Below are positions 55,148-64,000 of a DNA stretch of 64,000 nt, piece by piece. Made by a program: the position numbers and the translations under genes. Source of the DNA: Phenylobacterium sp. J367 (GTDB lineage: Bacteria > Pseudomonadota > Alphaproteobacteria > Caulobacterales > Caulobacteraceae); NCBI RefSeq assembly GCF_024699985.1, contig NZ_JAJONA010000001.1:2108001-2172000 (forward strand), given 5' to 3'. Below the pieces are notes generated by a model. It was not told the DNA's origin. It made no database searches and worked only from the letters and a program-made list of their open reading frames with translations. The number at the start of each line of letters is the position of its first letter. Position 1 is the first letter of the stretch.

Positions 55148-55949
55148 CTAGGCTCCTTTGACGGGGCGGGGGAAGCGGGATGAAGCGGCTGGTGCGCGCG
55201 GCATAGGCGTCGAAGCGGGGCCCGCGGGACGCCCGCATGGCCCGCTCCAGGGGCGGCACGCCGGAGACGTAGTTCAGCAGGACGAACATCAGGACGGGCG
55301 CCGCCAGCGACCACCACCCCTGGGGATAGCCGGGCGCGACCGCGAGCGGGACATAGGCCGTCCAGGTCAGCCACTCGAAGAAGTAGTTGGGGTGCCGAGA
55401 CCACGCCCAGAGCCCGACGTCGGCGATCGCCCCGCGGTTGGCGGGGTCGGCCTTGAACCTCGCGAGCTGCGCGTCGGCGAGGCTTTCCCCGCTCCAGGCC
55501 AGCGCGAAGAGCAGTAACCCGGCGAAATCCTGGAGCCGGCCGAATGGCGCGGGGTTGTGCGCCGCCACGTGGACGGCCGCGGCCAGCACGGCGCCGCAGG
55601 GCGCCTGGCTGAGGGCGAACTGGAGCATCCGCCGCTGGAAGTCGGGGCCCCAGTCGCGGCGGAAGCCGGCGTACCGCCGGTCCTCCTCGGGCGCCCGGGC
55701 GACCCGCCTTTGCATGTGCAGGCCGAGGCGCGCGCCCCAGAGACCGGCCAGGGTCGCGACGATAATCTGCCGCGCGGTGGGCGCCTCCCAGGGCAGCAGG
55801 GCGGCGACGACGCAGGCGGCCCCGGTCCCGAAGGTCCAGAACACGTCGGTCCAGCCGCCATTGGCCTTCCGCCGCTGGAAAGCCCACGCGGCGACCATCA
55901 CGCCGGTCAGCGCCAGGAGCAGCGCAGCGGTGATCGCCAGGGCCATCAT
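55148..55949 (-). CDS. DUF1295 (steroid 5-alpha-reductase-like) membrane protein, one frameshift
   Basis: Restored length is 266 aa. Several membrane helices; the C-terminal signature GLWAWSRHPNYFFEWLTW is typical of DUF1295/ICMT-like enzymes, which bind NADPH or SAM. Probably reduces or methylates a lipid. The G5 run at 55168-55172 has one extra base; without it the protein ends IPLPRPVKGA with stop at 55148. It starts 9 bases after the chrR stop, so it belongs to the rpoE-chrR operon. Confidence 0.83.
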
Positions 55950-55958
55950 CCGTCGCGA

Positions 55959-56600
55959 TCAGATGCCGGCGAGCGGTTGGAAGATGCGGCCGACGAGGTC
56001 GCGCATCACGAGCGGGGAATCGGTGGCGGCGAGGCAGACGCAGGGGCCGTCCCGCGCCACCACGGGGCTGTGCTCGATGCTCTCGTCCGTGGCGATGAAG
56101 TCGCCCGGATCGTACCGGCCGGCGGAATCCGAGAAACTGCCTTCCAGCACGCAGGTGAACTCGCAGCCCGCATGGGTGTGGCGGGGCAGGACCATGCCCG
56201 CGCCGATGCGGAGCAGATAGACGAGCTCCCGCGAATTATGCCGGGTGGTCACCGGCGTCACCGTCACGCCGGGCGCGATCCAGCGGCGCTTGCCCATGGT
56301 CACGCCGTCCAGGCCGTGCGGCAGGGCCGGCCGGCCGGAGCGGACGCGCGCCGGGGCCGGCGGGGCGGGGGCCGGCCGGTCGATGGCGGCCAGCGCCCGG
56401 TCCAGGGCGCCTGCCGACATCGGGGCCGGCGTCTCGGTCTCCAGCAGCGCGCCGCCGAGGCTTTCGAAGAAGCCGGCCTCGGCGCGGCAGGTCGGACAGC
56501 GCGCGATGTGGGCGCGGACGACGAGCGCGGCGCCCGGGCGCAGCGTGCCGGCTGCGCAACTGGCGATCAGGTCCTGGGAAGGGTGGTGGCGCGGGGTCAT
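55959..56600 (-). CDS. chrR: ChrR-type zinc anti-sigma factor
   Basis: A 213-aa protein: N-terminal zinc-binding anti-sigma domain with HIARCPTC (His, Cys, Cys ligands) that holds RpoE, then a C-terminal cupin with a PRHTHAGCEFTCVLEGSF metal site (His, His, Glu). In Rhodobacter ChrR releases RpoE when singlet oxygen acts on the cupin. The start overlaps the rpoE stop by 4 bases (ATGA). All key zinc and cupin ligands are present. Confidence 0.92.
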   Translation of the reverse strand: MTPRHHPSQDLIASCAAGTLRPGAALVVRAHIARCPTCRAEAGFFESLGGALLETETPAPMSAGALDRALAAIDRPAPAPPAPARVRSGRPALPHGLDGVTMGKRRWIAPGVTVTPVTTRHNSRELVYLLRIGAGMVLPRHTHAGCEFTCVLEGSFSDSAGRYDPGDFIATDESIEHSPVVARDGPCVCLAATDSPLVMRDLVGRIFQPLAGI

Positions 56601-57223
56601 GCTTCCCCCTCAAGCTCGGCTCGCAACCTCGCAAGCGCGAGGCGGATCCGGGACTTCACGGTGCCAAGCGGAAGGCCCAGGGTTTCGGCGATCTCGGAAT
56701 GCGGACAGTCCTGGAAGAAGGACAGCCGCAGGACCTTCACCTGGTCGGGGGTCAGTTCCGCGAGCGCGCGGCGCACACGCTCCTCGCGCTGGCGGGTCAG
56801 CGCGGTCGCCTCCGGCGTCTCGGGAGGATCGGGGGCGTCGCTGAGATCGGGCTCAAACGCCGCGGCGGTGCGGTCGCGCCGGCCCGCGTCGAGGCGAAGG
56901 TTGCGGGCGATCCGGAAGATCCAGGTGGAGGCCGACGCCCGCGCCGGGTCGAACAGCTCCGCCTTGCGCCAGACCGCGACGAGCGCGTCCTGCGCCAGCT
57001 CCTCGGCCTGCGCGGCGGGGACGCCCAGACGGATCAGATACCCTTTCACGCGGGGCGCGAAATGTTCGAAGAGGGCGGCGAAGGCTTCCCGATCGCGGCG
57101 CTGCGCGATGGCGAGGATCAGGCCATCCGCCGGGGACCCTGTCGGGACTCTGCGCGACACGCTGCGGAGTGACTCCACGCTCTCGGGCCCGATACCGGCA
57201 AACTGTGCAGTCGCCCCATGCAT
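56597..57223 (-). CDS. rpoE: RpoE-type ECF sigma factor (singlet-oxygen response)
   Basis: A 208-aa ECF sigma factor: region 2 (AFAALFEHFAPRVKGYLIRL, AEELAQDALVAVWRKAELFD, STWIFRIARNLRLD) and region 4 (LAELTPDQVKVLRLSFFQD, LGLPLGTVKSRIRLALARLR). Paired with chrR by a 4-base overlap. The start is taken as ATG at about 57223 (one-base uncertainty in reading this stretch); the frame upstream enters the divergent gene. Its own promoter resembles the TGATCC-N18-TAT pattern at 57252-57257. It probably drives both divergent lipid operons. Confidence 0.9.
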   Translation of the reverse strand: MHGATAQFAGIGPESVESLRSVSRRVPTGSPADGLILAIAQRRDREAFAALFEHFAPRVKGYLIRLGVPAAQAEELAQDALVAVWRKAELFDPARASASTWIFRIARNLRLDAGRRDRTAAAFEPDLSDAPDPPETPEATALTRQREERVRRALAELTPDQVKVLRLSFFQDCPHSEIAETLGLPLGTVKSRIRLALARLRAELEGEA

Positions 57224-57251
57224 GCCGTCGATACGTGGGGCGCCGTCGTTT

Positions 57252-57302
57252 GGATCACTCGCCACGGCCGGCTGATCCAAACAATTGTCGGCGCCGTATG
57301 TA
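57252..57302. promoter_or_regulatory. Divergent RpoE-type promoter pair
   Basis: TGATCC on the plus strand (57273-57278) is followed after 18 bases by TATGTA (57297-57302). On the minus strand TGATCC (57257-57252) is followed after 18 bases by TATCGA. Both -35 elements are extended as TGATCCAAAC. This equals the RpoE/ChrR promoter form known from Rhodobacter (TGATCC -35). One promoter serves rpoE-chrR and the lipid genes leftward, the other the flavoprotein and DUF1365 gene rightward. Confidence 0.65.
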
Positions 57303-57333
57303 AAGCCACGGTGGGTGATGGAGTTCGGCGCAG

Positions 57334-58681
57334 ATGACGATGTCCGGGGGCGAGGCCAAACGCATCGCCGTGATCGGAGGCGGGATATCCGGCCTTTCGG
57401 CGGCATGGCTGTTGTCCGGCCGCCACGAGGTCACCCTCTATGAAGCCGCGCCCCGGCTGGGCGGCCACAGCCTGACGGTGGACGCCAGGGTGGGCGCCGC
57501 GTCGGCCGCGGTCGACATGGGCTTCATCGTGTACAACGAGCTGACCTATCCCAATCTCAGCGCCCTCTTCGCCCACCTCGGGGTCGCCACGCGATCCACG
57601 GACATGTCCTTCGCGGTGTCGCTCGACGACGCGGCGGTGGAATACGGCGGCGTCGGCCTGGCGCCCCTCCTGGGCCGCCCGTCCAACCTGATGCGGCCGC
57701 GCTTCTGGTCGATGCTGCGCGACCTGGTCCGCTTCTACCGCGAGGCGCCGACCGACCGTCCGGCGCTCGCCGACGAGGTGACGCTCGGCGACTACCTCGA
57801 TGCGCGCGGCTATGGCGCCGCCTTCCAGGACGACCACCTGCTTCCCCAGGCGGCGGCCATCTGGTCGGCGCCGATCGAGACGATCCGGGACTTTCCCGCC
57901 GCGGCGTTCATCCGCTTCTTCGAGAACCACGGCCTGCTGAAACTGGTGGGCCGTCCGGCGTGGCGCACGGTCGAAGGCGGCAGCCGGGCCTATGTGGAGC
58001 GTCTGGCGGCGCCCCTGGGTGACCGGGTCCGGACCGGAGCCGCCGTCCGCTCGGTCCGCCGCGACGGCGAAGGTGTCTGGGTCTCCGACACCCGCGGCGT
58101 CAGCGACCGGTTCGACGCGGTGGTGATCGCCAGCCACGCGCGCGAGGCGCTCGGCATGCTGCATCAGCCGACGGCCCGCGAGCGCAGCCTGCTTGGCGCG
58201 TTCGGCTATGCCCGCAACCTCGCGGTGCTGCACACCGACGTCCGCCTCATGCCCAGGCGCCCGGCCGTCTGGTCGGCGTGGAACTACCTGGGCGCCCTGG
58301 ACGCCGAGGGTCGTCGGCGGCTCTGTGTGACCTATTGGATGAACCTGCTGCAGGGCCTCCAGACGCCGCGGCCGCTGTTGGTGACGCTGAATCCGGTGAC
58401 GGCGCCCGATCCCGGCCAGGTGATCGCCACCGAGGTGTTCGACCATCCGGTGTTCGACCGCCCCGCCCTTGAGGCCCAGCGCCAGCTCTGGTCGCTGCAG
58501 GGCGAGGGCGGCGTCTGGTTCTGCGGCGCGCATTTCGGCGCCGGCTTCCACGAGGATGGCCTGCAGGCCGGCCTCGCCGTCGCCGAGGCGCTCGGCGGGG
58601 TCCGCCGGCCCTGGAGCGTCCCGGACGAGTCCGGGCGGATCTCACCTCACGCGGCGCCTCCCCAAGGCCATGGCCGCGTGA
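57334..58681 (+). CDS. FAD-dependent amine oxidase-like oxidoreductase, one frameshift
   Basis: Restored length is 448 aa. FAD-binding GGGISGLSAAWLL with the following EAAPRLGGHSLTV is typical of the amine oxidase/phytoene desaturase superfamily; the C-terminal FAD contact is VWFCGAHFGAGFHEDGLQAG. The extra base is in GGG at 58633-58635; removing it gives DESGGSHLTRRLPKAMAA and a stop at 58681 overlapping the GTG start of the next gene. Homologues occur beside DUF1365 and cfa genes in RpoE-ChrR regions and are thought to act on lipids. First gene of the rightward RpoE promoter. Confidence 0.87.
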
Positions 58682-59435
58682 CGGCGCAAGCGCCCGTATC
58701 GCGCCTCTACAACGGCGTCGTCGCGCACACGCGCCTGCGCCCGCGCCGGCACCGTCTGCGCCGCCGGATCCCTTCGTTCTCGTCGACCTGGACGAGCTGC
58801 CGGACCTCGGCCTTCCGCTGTTGGCCGTCGACCGGTTCGGGCCGCTGTCCATCGAGGCGCGGCACCACCTCAGGGGCGACGGCGCGCCGCTCAAGCCGCA
58901 GGTCGAACAGCGCCTGCGCGACGAGGGGCTCCCGACCGGCGGCCCCATCCGCCTGCTGTGCATGCCGGCGGTGTTTGGTCAGGTGTTCAATCCGCTCAGC
59001 ATCTACTTCTGCCACGCCCGTGACGGCGCTCTCTCGGCCATCGTCTACGAGGTGAACAACACCTTCGGCGGGCGGCACTGCTATGTGCTGCCGGCGGACC
59101 CGGGGTCGACGGTGAGCCAGAGCTGCGCCAAGACCTTCCATGTGTCGCCGTTCCTCGACATGGACCTCTCCTACGCCTTCCGGATCACGCCGCCGGGGAG
59201 ACGGGTGGGCGTCACGATCCGCGTCTACGACCGGCAGGGACTGTTGCTGGCCGCCTCCTTCGCCGGCGTCGGCGAGCCGCTGACCAACCGGTCGCTGGCC
59301 CGCGTGCTGCTGCGCCATCCGCTCTTGATGCTGGAGGTGCTCGGCGCCATCCATTGGGAGGCGCTGAAGATGCTGCTCAAGGGCATCCGCCTCAGTCCCA
59401 AGCCCGCACACGGCGTCGGCTCAGGCTTGACATAA
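58678..59435 (+). CDS. DUF1365-family protein, one frameshift, GTG start
   Basis: Restored length is 252 aa. GTG 58678 overlaps the upstream stop (GTGA). One T is missing near 58773-58774; adding it gives RIPFVLVDLDELPDLGLP. Family motifs follow: IRLLCMPAVFGQVFNPLSIY, VYEVNNTFGGRHCY and KTFHVSPFLDMD. DUF1365 genes are nearly always next to the FAD oxidoreductase and a cfa-type gene, but their reaction is unknown. The stop TAA (59433-59435) lies just before the promoter of the methionine operon. Confidence 0.85.
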
Positions 59436-59457
59436 CGATATAAAGATATCTTTATAT
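59427..59457 (+). promoter_or_regulatory. -35 TTGACA and perfect 20-base palindrome, ArsR-type operator
   Basis: ATATAAAGATATCTTTATAT at 59438-59457 is a perfect 20-base palindrome and a striking AT island in a very GC-rich window. A TTGACA -35 lies at 59427-59432, and TTTATA/TTATAT at the right arm (18-19 bases further on) can serve as -10, so a bound dimer would block RNA polymerase. The next ATG is only 5 bases beyond, in a gene for an ArsR-type HTH protein. Likely autoregulation and control of metF/metH. Confidence 0.75.
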
Positions 59458-59462
59458 GGCCC

Positions 59463-60433
59463 ATGAAGCTCTCGGCGGGCCAGGCTGTTGACGTGCTGCG
59501 CGCGGCGGGCGAGCCGTCGCGCCTGCGCATCCTGGCGCTGCTGGCCCGCGAGGAGCTCGCGGTGCTCGAGCTCTGCCGGGTCCTGGACCAGAGCCAACCC
59601 CGCGTCTCGCGCCACCTGAAGCTGCTGGCCGAGGCCGGCCTCGTCGAACGGTTTCCCGACGGCGCGTGGGTCTTCTACCGCCTGAGGGGCGCAGGGCAAG
59701 CCGGCGAAGTGGTGGCGGACCTGCTGGACCGCATCGACCCGGCCGATCCCGTCTTGGTCCGCGACGCCGAGCGGCTCACCGCTGTGCGCGCCGAGCGCGC
59801 CGACGCGGCGTCCGAATACTTCGCCCGCAACGCCGCCCGCTGGGACGAGATCCGCTCGCTCTACGTCTCCGAGAAGGACGTGGAGACGGCGATCCTGAAG
59901 GCGGCGGGCCAGGGGCCCTTCCGCCGGCTCGTCGACCTCGGCACCGGGGCCGGCCGGATGCTGACCCTGCTCGGCCCGCACGCCGACCAGGCGCTCGGCC
60001 TCGACCTCTCCCAGCAGATGCTGAACATCGCCCGCAACCAGGTGGCCGAGGCCGGCCTGGAGGGCTGCGAGCTGCGCCATGGCGACATCTTCGGCACCCG
60101 CCTGCCCGACGCCAGCGCCGACCTCGTCGTCGTCCACCAGGTGCTGCACTACCTCGCCGACCCGGCCGCCGCCGTGAAGGAGGCCGCCCGCCTCGTCGCG
60201 CCCGGCGGCAAGCTCCTGATCGTCGACTTCGCGCCGCACAACCTGGAGTTTCTGCGAGAGCAACATCAACACCGTAGGTTGGGCTTCTCCGACGCCGAGA
60301 TGGCCCGCTGGCTGGCTGACAACACCCTCGTCCATGTTCACGTCGAAGCCCTGCCCCCGCCCGCGAAGGCGGCCTGACCGTCAAGATCTGGGCCGCCGAG
60401 ACGACCCGCCAGCCGCAGAGGACCGCCGCATGA
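59463..60433 (+). CDS. ArsR-family regulator fused to a SAM methyltransferase, one frameshift
   Basis: Restored length is 323 aa. The N-terminal winged helix (AAGEPSRLRILALLAREELA, SQPRVSRHLKLLAEAGLVER) is ArsR-like; residues 140-310 form a class I methyltransferase fold (LVDLGTGAGRMLTLLGPHAD, LVVVHQVLHYLADP). One C appears missing in the C5 run at 60354-60358; adding it continues the fold (LPPARE, GGLTVKIWAAETT) and ends in ATGA over the metF start (60430-60433). As given it stops early at 60377. Fusion of a DNA-binding domain to a SAM-binding fold upstream of metF/metH suggests it senses SAM or SAH, as the ArsR-family SahR does. Whether it methylates anything is unknown. Confidence 0.85.
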
Positions 60434-61350
60434 CCGCGCTTGGCCCCATCGCCCGCGCCGGCGTGGGCGGCCGCCCCCGCCCGAACATCTCCTTCGAGTT
60501 CAGTCCGCCGAAGACCCCCGAGGCCGAGGTGAGCCTGTGGGAGGCCATCCGCCGCCTGGAGCCGCTCGGCCCCTCCTTCGTCTCCGTGACCTACGGCGCC
60601 GGCGGCTCGACGCGGGACCGCACCCACCGGACCGTGCTGCGGATGCTCTCCGAGACCACCCTGAAGCCGGCGGCGCACCTGACCTGCGTCGAGGCCTCCC
60701 GCGCCGAGGTGGACGAGGTGATCCGGGACTACTGGGACGCCGGCATCCGCCACATCGTCGCCCTGCGCGGCGATCCGCCCGGCCAGATCGGCGGCGCCTA
60801 CGCGCCCCGCGCCGACGGCTACCGCAACGCGACCGAGCTCACCGCCGGCATCAAGGCCATCGGCGACTTCGAGGTCAGCGTCGGCCTCTATCCGCAGGTC
60901 CATCCCGAGAGCAGCGGCATCGACCACGACATCGACGTCCTGAAGGCCAAGATCGACGCCGGCGCGACCCGGGCGATCACCCAGTTCTTCTTCGACATCG
61001 ACGGCTTCCTGCGGTTCATGGACCGCGTCCGGAAGGCGGGCGTGACCATTCCGATCTCGCCCGGGATCATGCCGGTCACCAACTACAAGGGCCTGAAGAA
61101 GATGGCCGGGCCGATCGGCATCGCCCTGCCGCAGTGGCTGGAGAACCTGTTCGAGGGCCTGGACAAGGACCCCGAGACCCGCAGGCTGATCGCCGCCTCC
61201 ATCTCGACCGAGATGTGCGCCCGCTTGGCCGAAGAAGGCTTCTCCGACTTCCACTTCTACACCCTGAACCGCGCCGACCTGACCTACGCCATCTGCCGGG
61301 TGCTGGGCGTGCGCGAGACCGAGCCTGAACCGAAGGAAGCTGCGGCATGA
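60430..61350 (+). CDS. metF: Methylenetetrahydrofolate reductase
   Basis: A 306-aa TIM-barrel flavoprotein, family length: SFEFSPPKT near the start with the catalytic Glu, [43 protein letters not shown], and [17 protein letters not shown]. It reduces methylene-THF to methyl-THF for MetH. It overlaps its neighbours on both sides by 4 bases (ATGA at 60430 and 61347), so it is tightly coupled in the operon. No frameshift. Confidence 0.96.
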   Translation: MTALGPIARAGVGGRPRPNISFEFSPPKTPEAEVSLWEAIRRLEPLGPSFVSVTYGAGGSTRDRTHRTVLRMLSETTLKPAAHLTCVEASRAEVDEVIRDYWDAGIRHIVALRGDPPGQIGGAYAPRADGYRNATELTAGIKAIGDFEVSVGLYPQVHPESSGIDHDIDVLKAKIDAGATRAITQFFFDIDGFLRFMDRVRKAGVTIPISPGIMPVTNYKGLKKMAGPIGIALPQWLENLFEGLDKDPETRRLIAASISTEMCARLAEEGFSDFHFYTLNRADLTYAICRVLGVRETEPEPKEAAA

Positions 61351-62408
61351 CCCGCCAGGAACGCATCGCGGCGCTGAAGGCGGCCGCCAGGGAGCGCGTG
61401 CTGATCCTTGACGGGTCGTGGGGTGTGATGATCCAGAAGCGCGGCCTCGATGAAGCCGACTACCGCGGCGATCGCTTCCCGTCGGCGCCGGGCCAGCTGA
61501 AGGGCAACAACGACCTGCTCTGCCTGACGCGGCCGGACATCATCGCCGACCTGCACGATCAGTATTACGCGGCCGGCGCCGACATCTCCGAGACCAACAC
61601 CTTCTCGGCGACCAGCATCGGCCAGGCCGAGTACGGCATGGAGGCGGCGGTCCGCGACATTAACTTCGAGGGCGCGCGGATCGCCCGCGCCCGGGCCGAC
61701 GCCTGGACCGCCAGGGAGCCGGAGAAGCCGCGGTTCGTGGCTGGCTCGATCGGGCCGCTGCCGGTGATGCTGTCCATGTCCTCGGACGTGAACGATCCCG
61801 GCGCGCGCAAGGTGACCTTCGAGCAGGTCTATGAGGCCTACATGGAACAGGTGCGGGCGCTGCACGAGGGCGGCGTCGACATGTTCCTGATCGAGACCAT
61901 AACCGACACCTTGAACTGCAAGGCCGCGATCAAGGCGATCCTCGACCTCGAGGACGAGGGCTATGAGCCCCTGCCGATCTGGATCTCCGGGACCATCACC
62001 GACCGGTCAGGCCGGACCCTGTCGGGGCAGACGGTGGAGGCCTTCTGGAACTCGGTGAAGCACGCCAAGCCCTTCGCCGTGGGCCTGAACTGCGCCCTGG
62101 GCGCCGAACTGATGCGGCCGCACATCGCCGAGCTCTCGCGGGTCGCCGACACCCTGATCTCCGCCTATCCGAACGCAGGCCTGCCCAACGCCATGGGCGA
62201 ATACGACGAGACCCCGGATCAGACGGGCCACATGCTGCACGAGTGGGCCGAGCACGGCCTGGTCAATATCCTGGGCGGCTGTTGCGGTACGACGCCGGAC
62301 CACATCCGACATGTGGCCGACGAGGTCCGTGGCCTGAAGCCGCGGCAGATCCCGGAGCGTCCCACGGCCATGCGGCTGGCGGGCCTGGAGCCGTTCGAGC
62401 TCGCGTGA
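61347..62408 (+). CDS. metH: Methionine synthase, homocysteine-binding part (split MetH N-terminus)
   Basis: A 353-aa protein covering only the homocysteine domain: [39 protein letters not shown] and the zinc ligands in GLNCALG and [11 protein letters not shown]. The other MetH domains are encoded separately from 62867. It ends with a stop overlapping the next ATG (TGATG at 62406-62410). Split metH genes occur in Caulobacterales. This part donates zinc-bound homocysteine thiolate to the cobalamin half. No sign of decay. Confidence 0.93.
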   Translation: MTRQERIAALKAAARERVLILDGSWGVMIQKRGLDEADYRGDRFPSAPGQLKGNNDLLCLTRPDIIADLHDQYYAAGADISETNTFSATSIGQAEYGMEAAVRDINFEGARIARARADAWTAREPEKPRFVAGSIGPLPVMLSMSSDVNDPGARKVTFEQVYEAYMEQVRALHEGGVDMFLIETITDTLNCKAAIKAILDLEDEGYEPLPIWISGTITDRSGRTLSGQTVEAFWNSVKHAKPFAVGLNCALGAELMRPHIAELSRVADTLISAYPNAGLPNAMGEYDETPDQTGHMLHEWAEHGLVNILGGCCGTTPDHIRHVADEVRGLKPRQIPERPTAMRLAGLEPFELA

Positions 62409-62866
62409 TGAAAGCCCCCGACTGGTACGAGGCGTGGTGCGAGGACGCGTTCGCGGCCTTCACCGCCAAGCAGACTGCGATCACCGAAGCCTTCCGGCTG
62501 AACGACTGGGAGCGGTACGACTACGAGGCCGACCGGGGGTACCTGGTGTTCTCCGACGCTGGCGGTGCGCGGGTCGTGGCCGAGATCCAGGTGCTGGGAA
62601 CGACCGGCGACGATGGCTGGACGTGGGCGTGGGCGCAGCCGGAGTGGCCGCTGCAGAGCGTCGGCGCGGCGGAGACGGTCCGGGCGTTCGGCGAGCAGAA
62701 CGGCATCGAGGAGCTGAACACCGAGCGCCTGACCACCACCGACGACCTCGACGGCGTCGGCTGGATGCTGGCCGCCATCGCCACGCGGATCGTCGGAGCC
62801 GAGGGCGCCTACCGAACCCCGCAGGGGCTCTTCCTGCTGATCACGTCCCTCAGGTTTGTGAGCTGA
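62408..62866 (+). CDS. DUF6882-like protein inserted between the metH halves
   Basis: A 152-aa acidic, Trp-rich protein: [60 protein letters not shown] and a hydrophobic end [10 protein letters not shown]. It resembles DUF6882 proteins (an assignment from memory). No signal or membrane segment. Start ATG 62408 overlaps the first metH half; its stop TGA directly abuts the ATG of the second half (TGAATG). It is thus inside the metH reading order, and may have a role with the split enzyme. Function unknown. Confidence 0.72.
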   Translation: MKAPDWYEAWCEDAFAAFTAKQTAITEAFRLNDWERYDYEADRGYLVFSDAGGARVVAEIQVLGTTGDDGWTWAWAQPEWPLQSVGAAETVRAFGEQNGIEELNTERLTTTDDLDGVGWMLAAIATRIVGAEGAYRTPQGLFLLITSLRFVS

Positions 62867-64000
62867 ATGCGACCCATCTTCGTCAACGTCGGCGAGCGGA
62901 CCAACGTCACCGGTTCGGCCAAGTTTCGGAAGCTGATCGCCGAGGGGAACTATCCCGAGGCGCTGAGCGTCGCGCGCCAGCAGGTCGAGGCGGGGGCGCA
63001 GGTCATCGACGTGAACATGGACGAGGGTCTTCTCGACTCGGTCCAGGCCATGCGGACGTTCCTGAATCTCGTGGCGGCGGAGCCGGACATCGCCCGGGCC
63101 CCGGTGATGATCGACAGCTCCAAGTGGGAGGTCATCGAGGCTGGGCTTCAGTGCGTACAAGGACGATCCATCGTCAACTCGATCAGCCTGAAGGAGGGCG
63201 AGGCGAAGTTCGTCGAGCAGGCGAAGAAGTGCCTGCGCTACGGGGCGGCGGTGGTGGTCATGGCCTTCGACGAGGTCGGGCAGGCCGACACCCAGGACCG
63301 CAAGTTCGAGATCTGCCAGCGGGCGTACCGTATACTGACGGAAAGGGTCGGCTTCCCGGCCGAGGACATCATCTTCGACCCCAACATCTTCGCCGTGGCG
63401 ACCGGGATCGAGGAGCACGACAACTACGCGGTGGACTTCATCGAGGCGACGCGGCGGATCAAGGCCGAGCTGCCGCACGCGCGCGTCTCGGGCGGGGTCT
63501 CGAACGTCTCGTTCAGCTTCCGGGGCAACGAGCCGGTGCGCCGGGCGATTCACTCCGTGTTCCTCTACCACGCGATCGCGGCGGGCATGGACATGGGCAT
63601 CGTCAACGCCGGCGACCTGCCGGTCTATGACGACATCGACCCGGAGCTGCGCGAGGCGGTCGAGGACGTGATCCTCAATCGGCCGCAGCGCCATCCGGAG
63701 ATGACCAACACCGAGCGGCTGGTGGAGCTGGCGCCGAAGTACAAGGGCCAGAAGGGCGAGGCCAAGGGGCCGAGCCTGGAGTGGCGCGACGCGCCCGTGG
63801 CCAAGCGCCTGGCCCACGCCCTGGTCCACGGCGTCACCGACTTCATCGAGGCCGACACCGAGGAGGCGCGCAGCCAGGCCGAGCGGCCGCTGCACGTTAT
63901 CGAAGGTCCGCTGATGGACGGGATGAACGTGGTCGGCGACCTGTTCGGCGCGGGCAAGATGTTCCTGCCGCAGGTGGTGAAGTCGGCCCGGGTGATGAAG
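62867..64000 (+). CDS. metH: Methionine synthase, folate/cobalamin part (split MetH C-terminus, cut by window end)
   Basis: The open frame runs from ATG 62867 off the right edge (378 codons visible). It starts [20 protein letters not shown], the pterin-binding domain, with [29 protein letters not shown] and [18 protein letters not shown]; from about residue 340 it enters the four-helix cap of the cobalamin domain ([20 protein letters not shown]). The B12 DxHxxG motif and reactivation domain should lie outside. With the 61347 gene it makes complete MetH. Confidence 0.95.
   Translation, partial: MRPIFVNVGERTNVTGSAKFRKLIAEGNYPEALSVARQQVEAGAQVIDVNMDEGLLDSVQAMRTFLNLVAAEPDIARAPVMIDSSKWEVIEAGLQCVQGRSIVNSISLKEGEAKFVEQAKKCLRYGAAVVVMAFDEVGQADTQDRKFEICQRAYRILTERVGFPAEDIIFDPNIFAVATGIEEHDNYAVDFIEATRRIKAELPHARVSGGVSNVSFSFRGNEPVRRAIHSVFLYHAIAAGMDMGIVNAGDLPVYDDIDPELREAVEDVILNRPQRHPEMTNTERLVELAPKYKGQKGEAKGPSLEWRDAPVAKRLAHALVHGVTDFIEADTEEARSQAERPLHVIEGPLMDGMNVVGDLFGAGKMFLPQVVKSARVMK

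Overview
The window is about 64 kb of very GC-rich DNA with tightly packed genes, many 4-base start/stop overlaps, GTG/TTG starts and almost leaderless promoters. Gene content (a PleC-like kinase next to pepN, a CC_3452-family protein, paired two-component systems, a split metH, dispersed GC-rich intergenic repeats) points to an alphaproteobacterium of the Caulobacterales, most likely Phenylobacterium or a close relative. That placement is inference from gene families, not from a marker gene. No rRNA, tRNA, CRISPR array, insertion sequence or phage was seen, and no gene-free stretch exceeds about 300 bases.

Layout. 1-2.7 kb: end of a DnaJ-type gene, then a PepSY-like protein, response regulator and sensor kinase. 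2.8-4.2 kb: an unrecognised 456-aa protein. 4.2-8.2 kb: cytochrome c maturation genes ccmI-E-F-H. 8.4-12.2 kb: a DegP protease followed by a second regulator/kinase pair. 12.2-20.8 kb: DoxX, glnE, an EF-hand protein, the PleC-like kinase and pepN. 20.9-36.9 kb: mixed metabolism and envelope genes (OmpW, paired acyl-CoA dehydrogenases, arylsulfatase, glycosyltransferase, amidase, L,D-transpeptidase, S9 peptidase, TetR). 37.0-39.3 kb: CC_3452-family protein and ettA. 39.3-44.6 kb: a five-gene operon around a DyP-type peroxidase. 44.8-52.6 kb: four paralogous RTX calcium-binding proteins, interrupted by an FkbM methyltransferase and a DJ-1/PfpI protein. 52.6-59.4 kb: a DUF6134 protein, then an RpoE-ChrR cluster with lipid-modifying genes transcribed both ways from one divergent promoter region. 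59.4 kb to the end: a methionine operon (ArsR-methyltransferase fusion, metF, metH first half, a DUF6882-like gene, metH second half, cut by the window edge).

The most unusual parts are the peroxidase operon, whose flavoprotein has lost both redox cysteines of its family; a non-RTX N-terminal domain shared by two of the RTX proteins; a Pho-box-like element before the third RTX gene; and the gene inserted between the two halves of metH.

About 22 single-base indels break otherwise normal genes, most of them an extra G or C in a G/C run. Removing or adding one base at each restores a family-length protein whose length is a whole number of codons. I treat these as probable consensus errors rather than pseudogenes and give coordinates for the restored genes.
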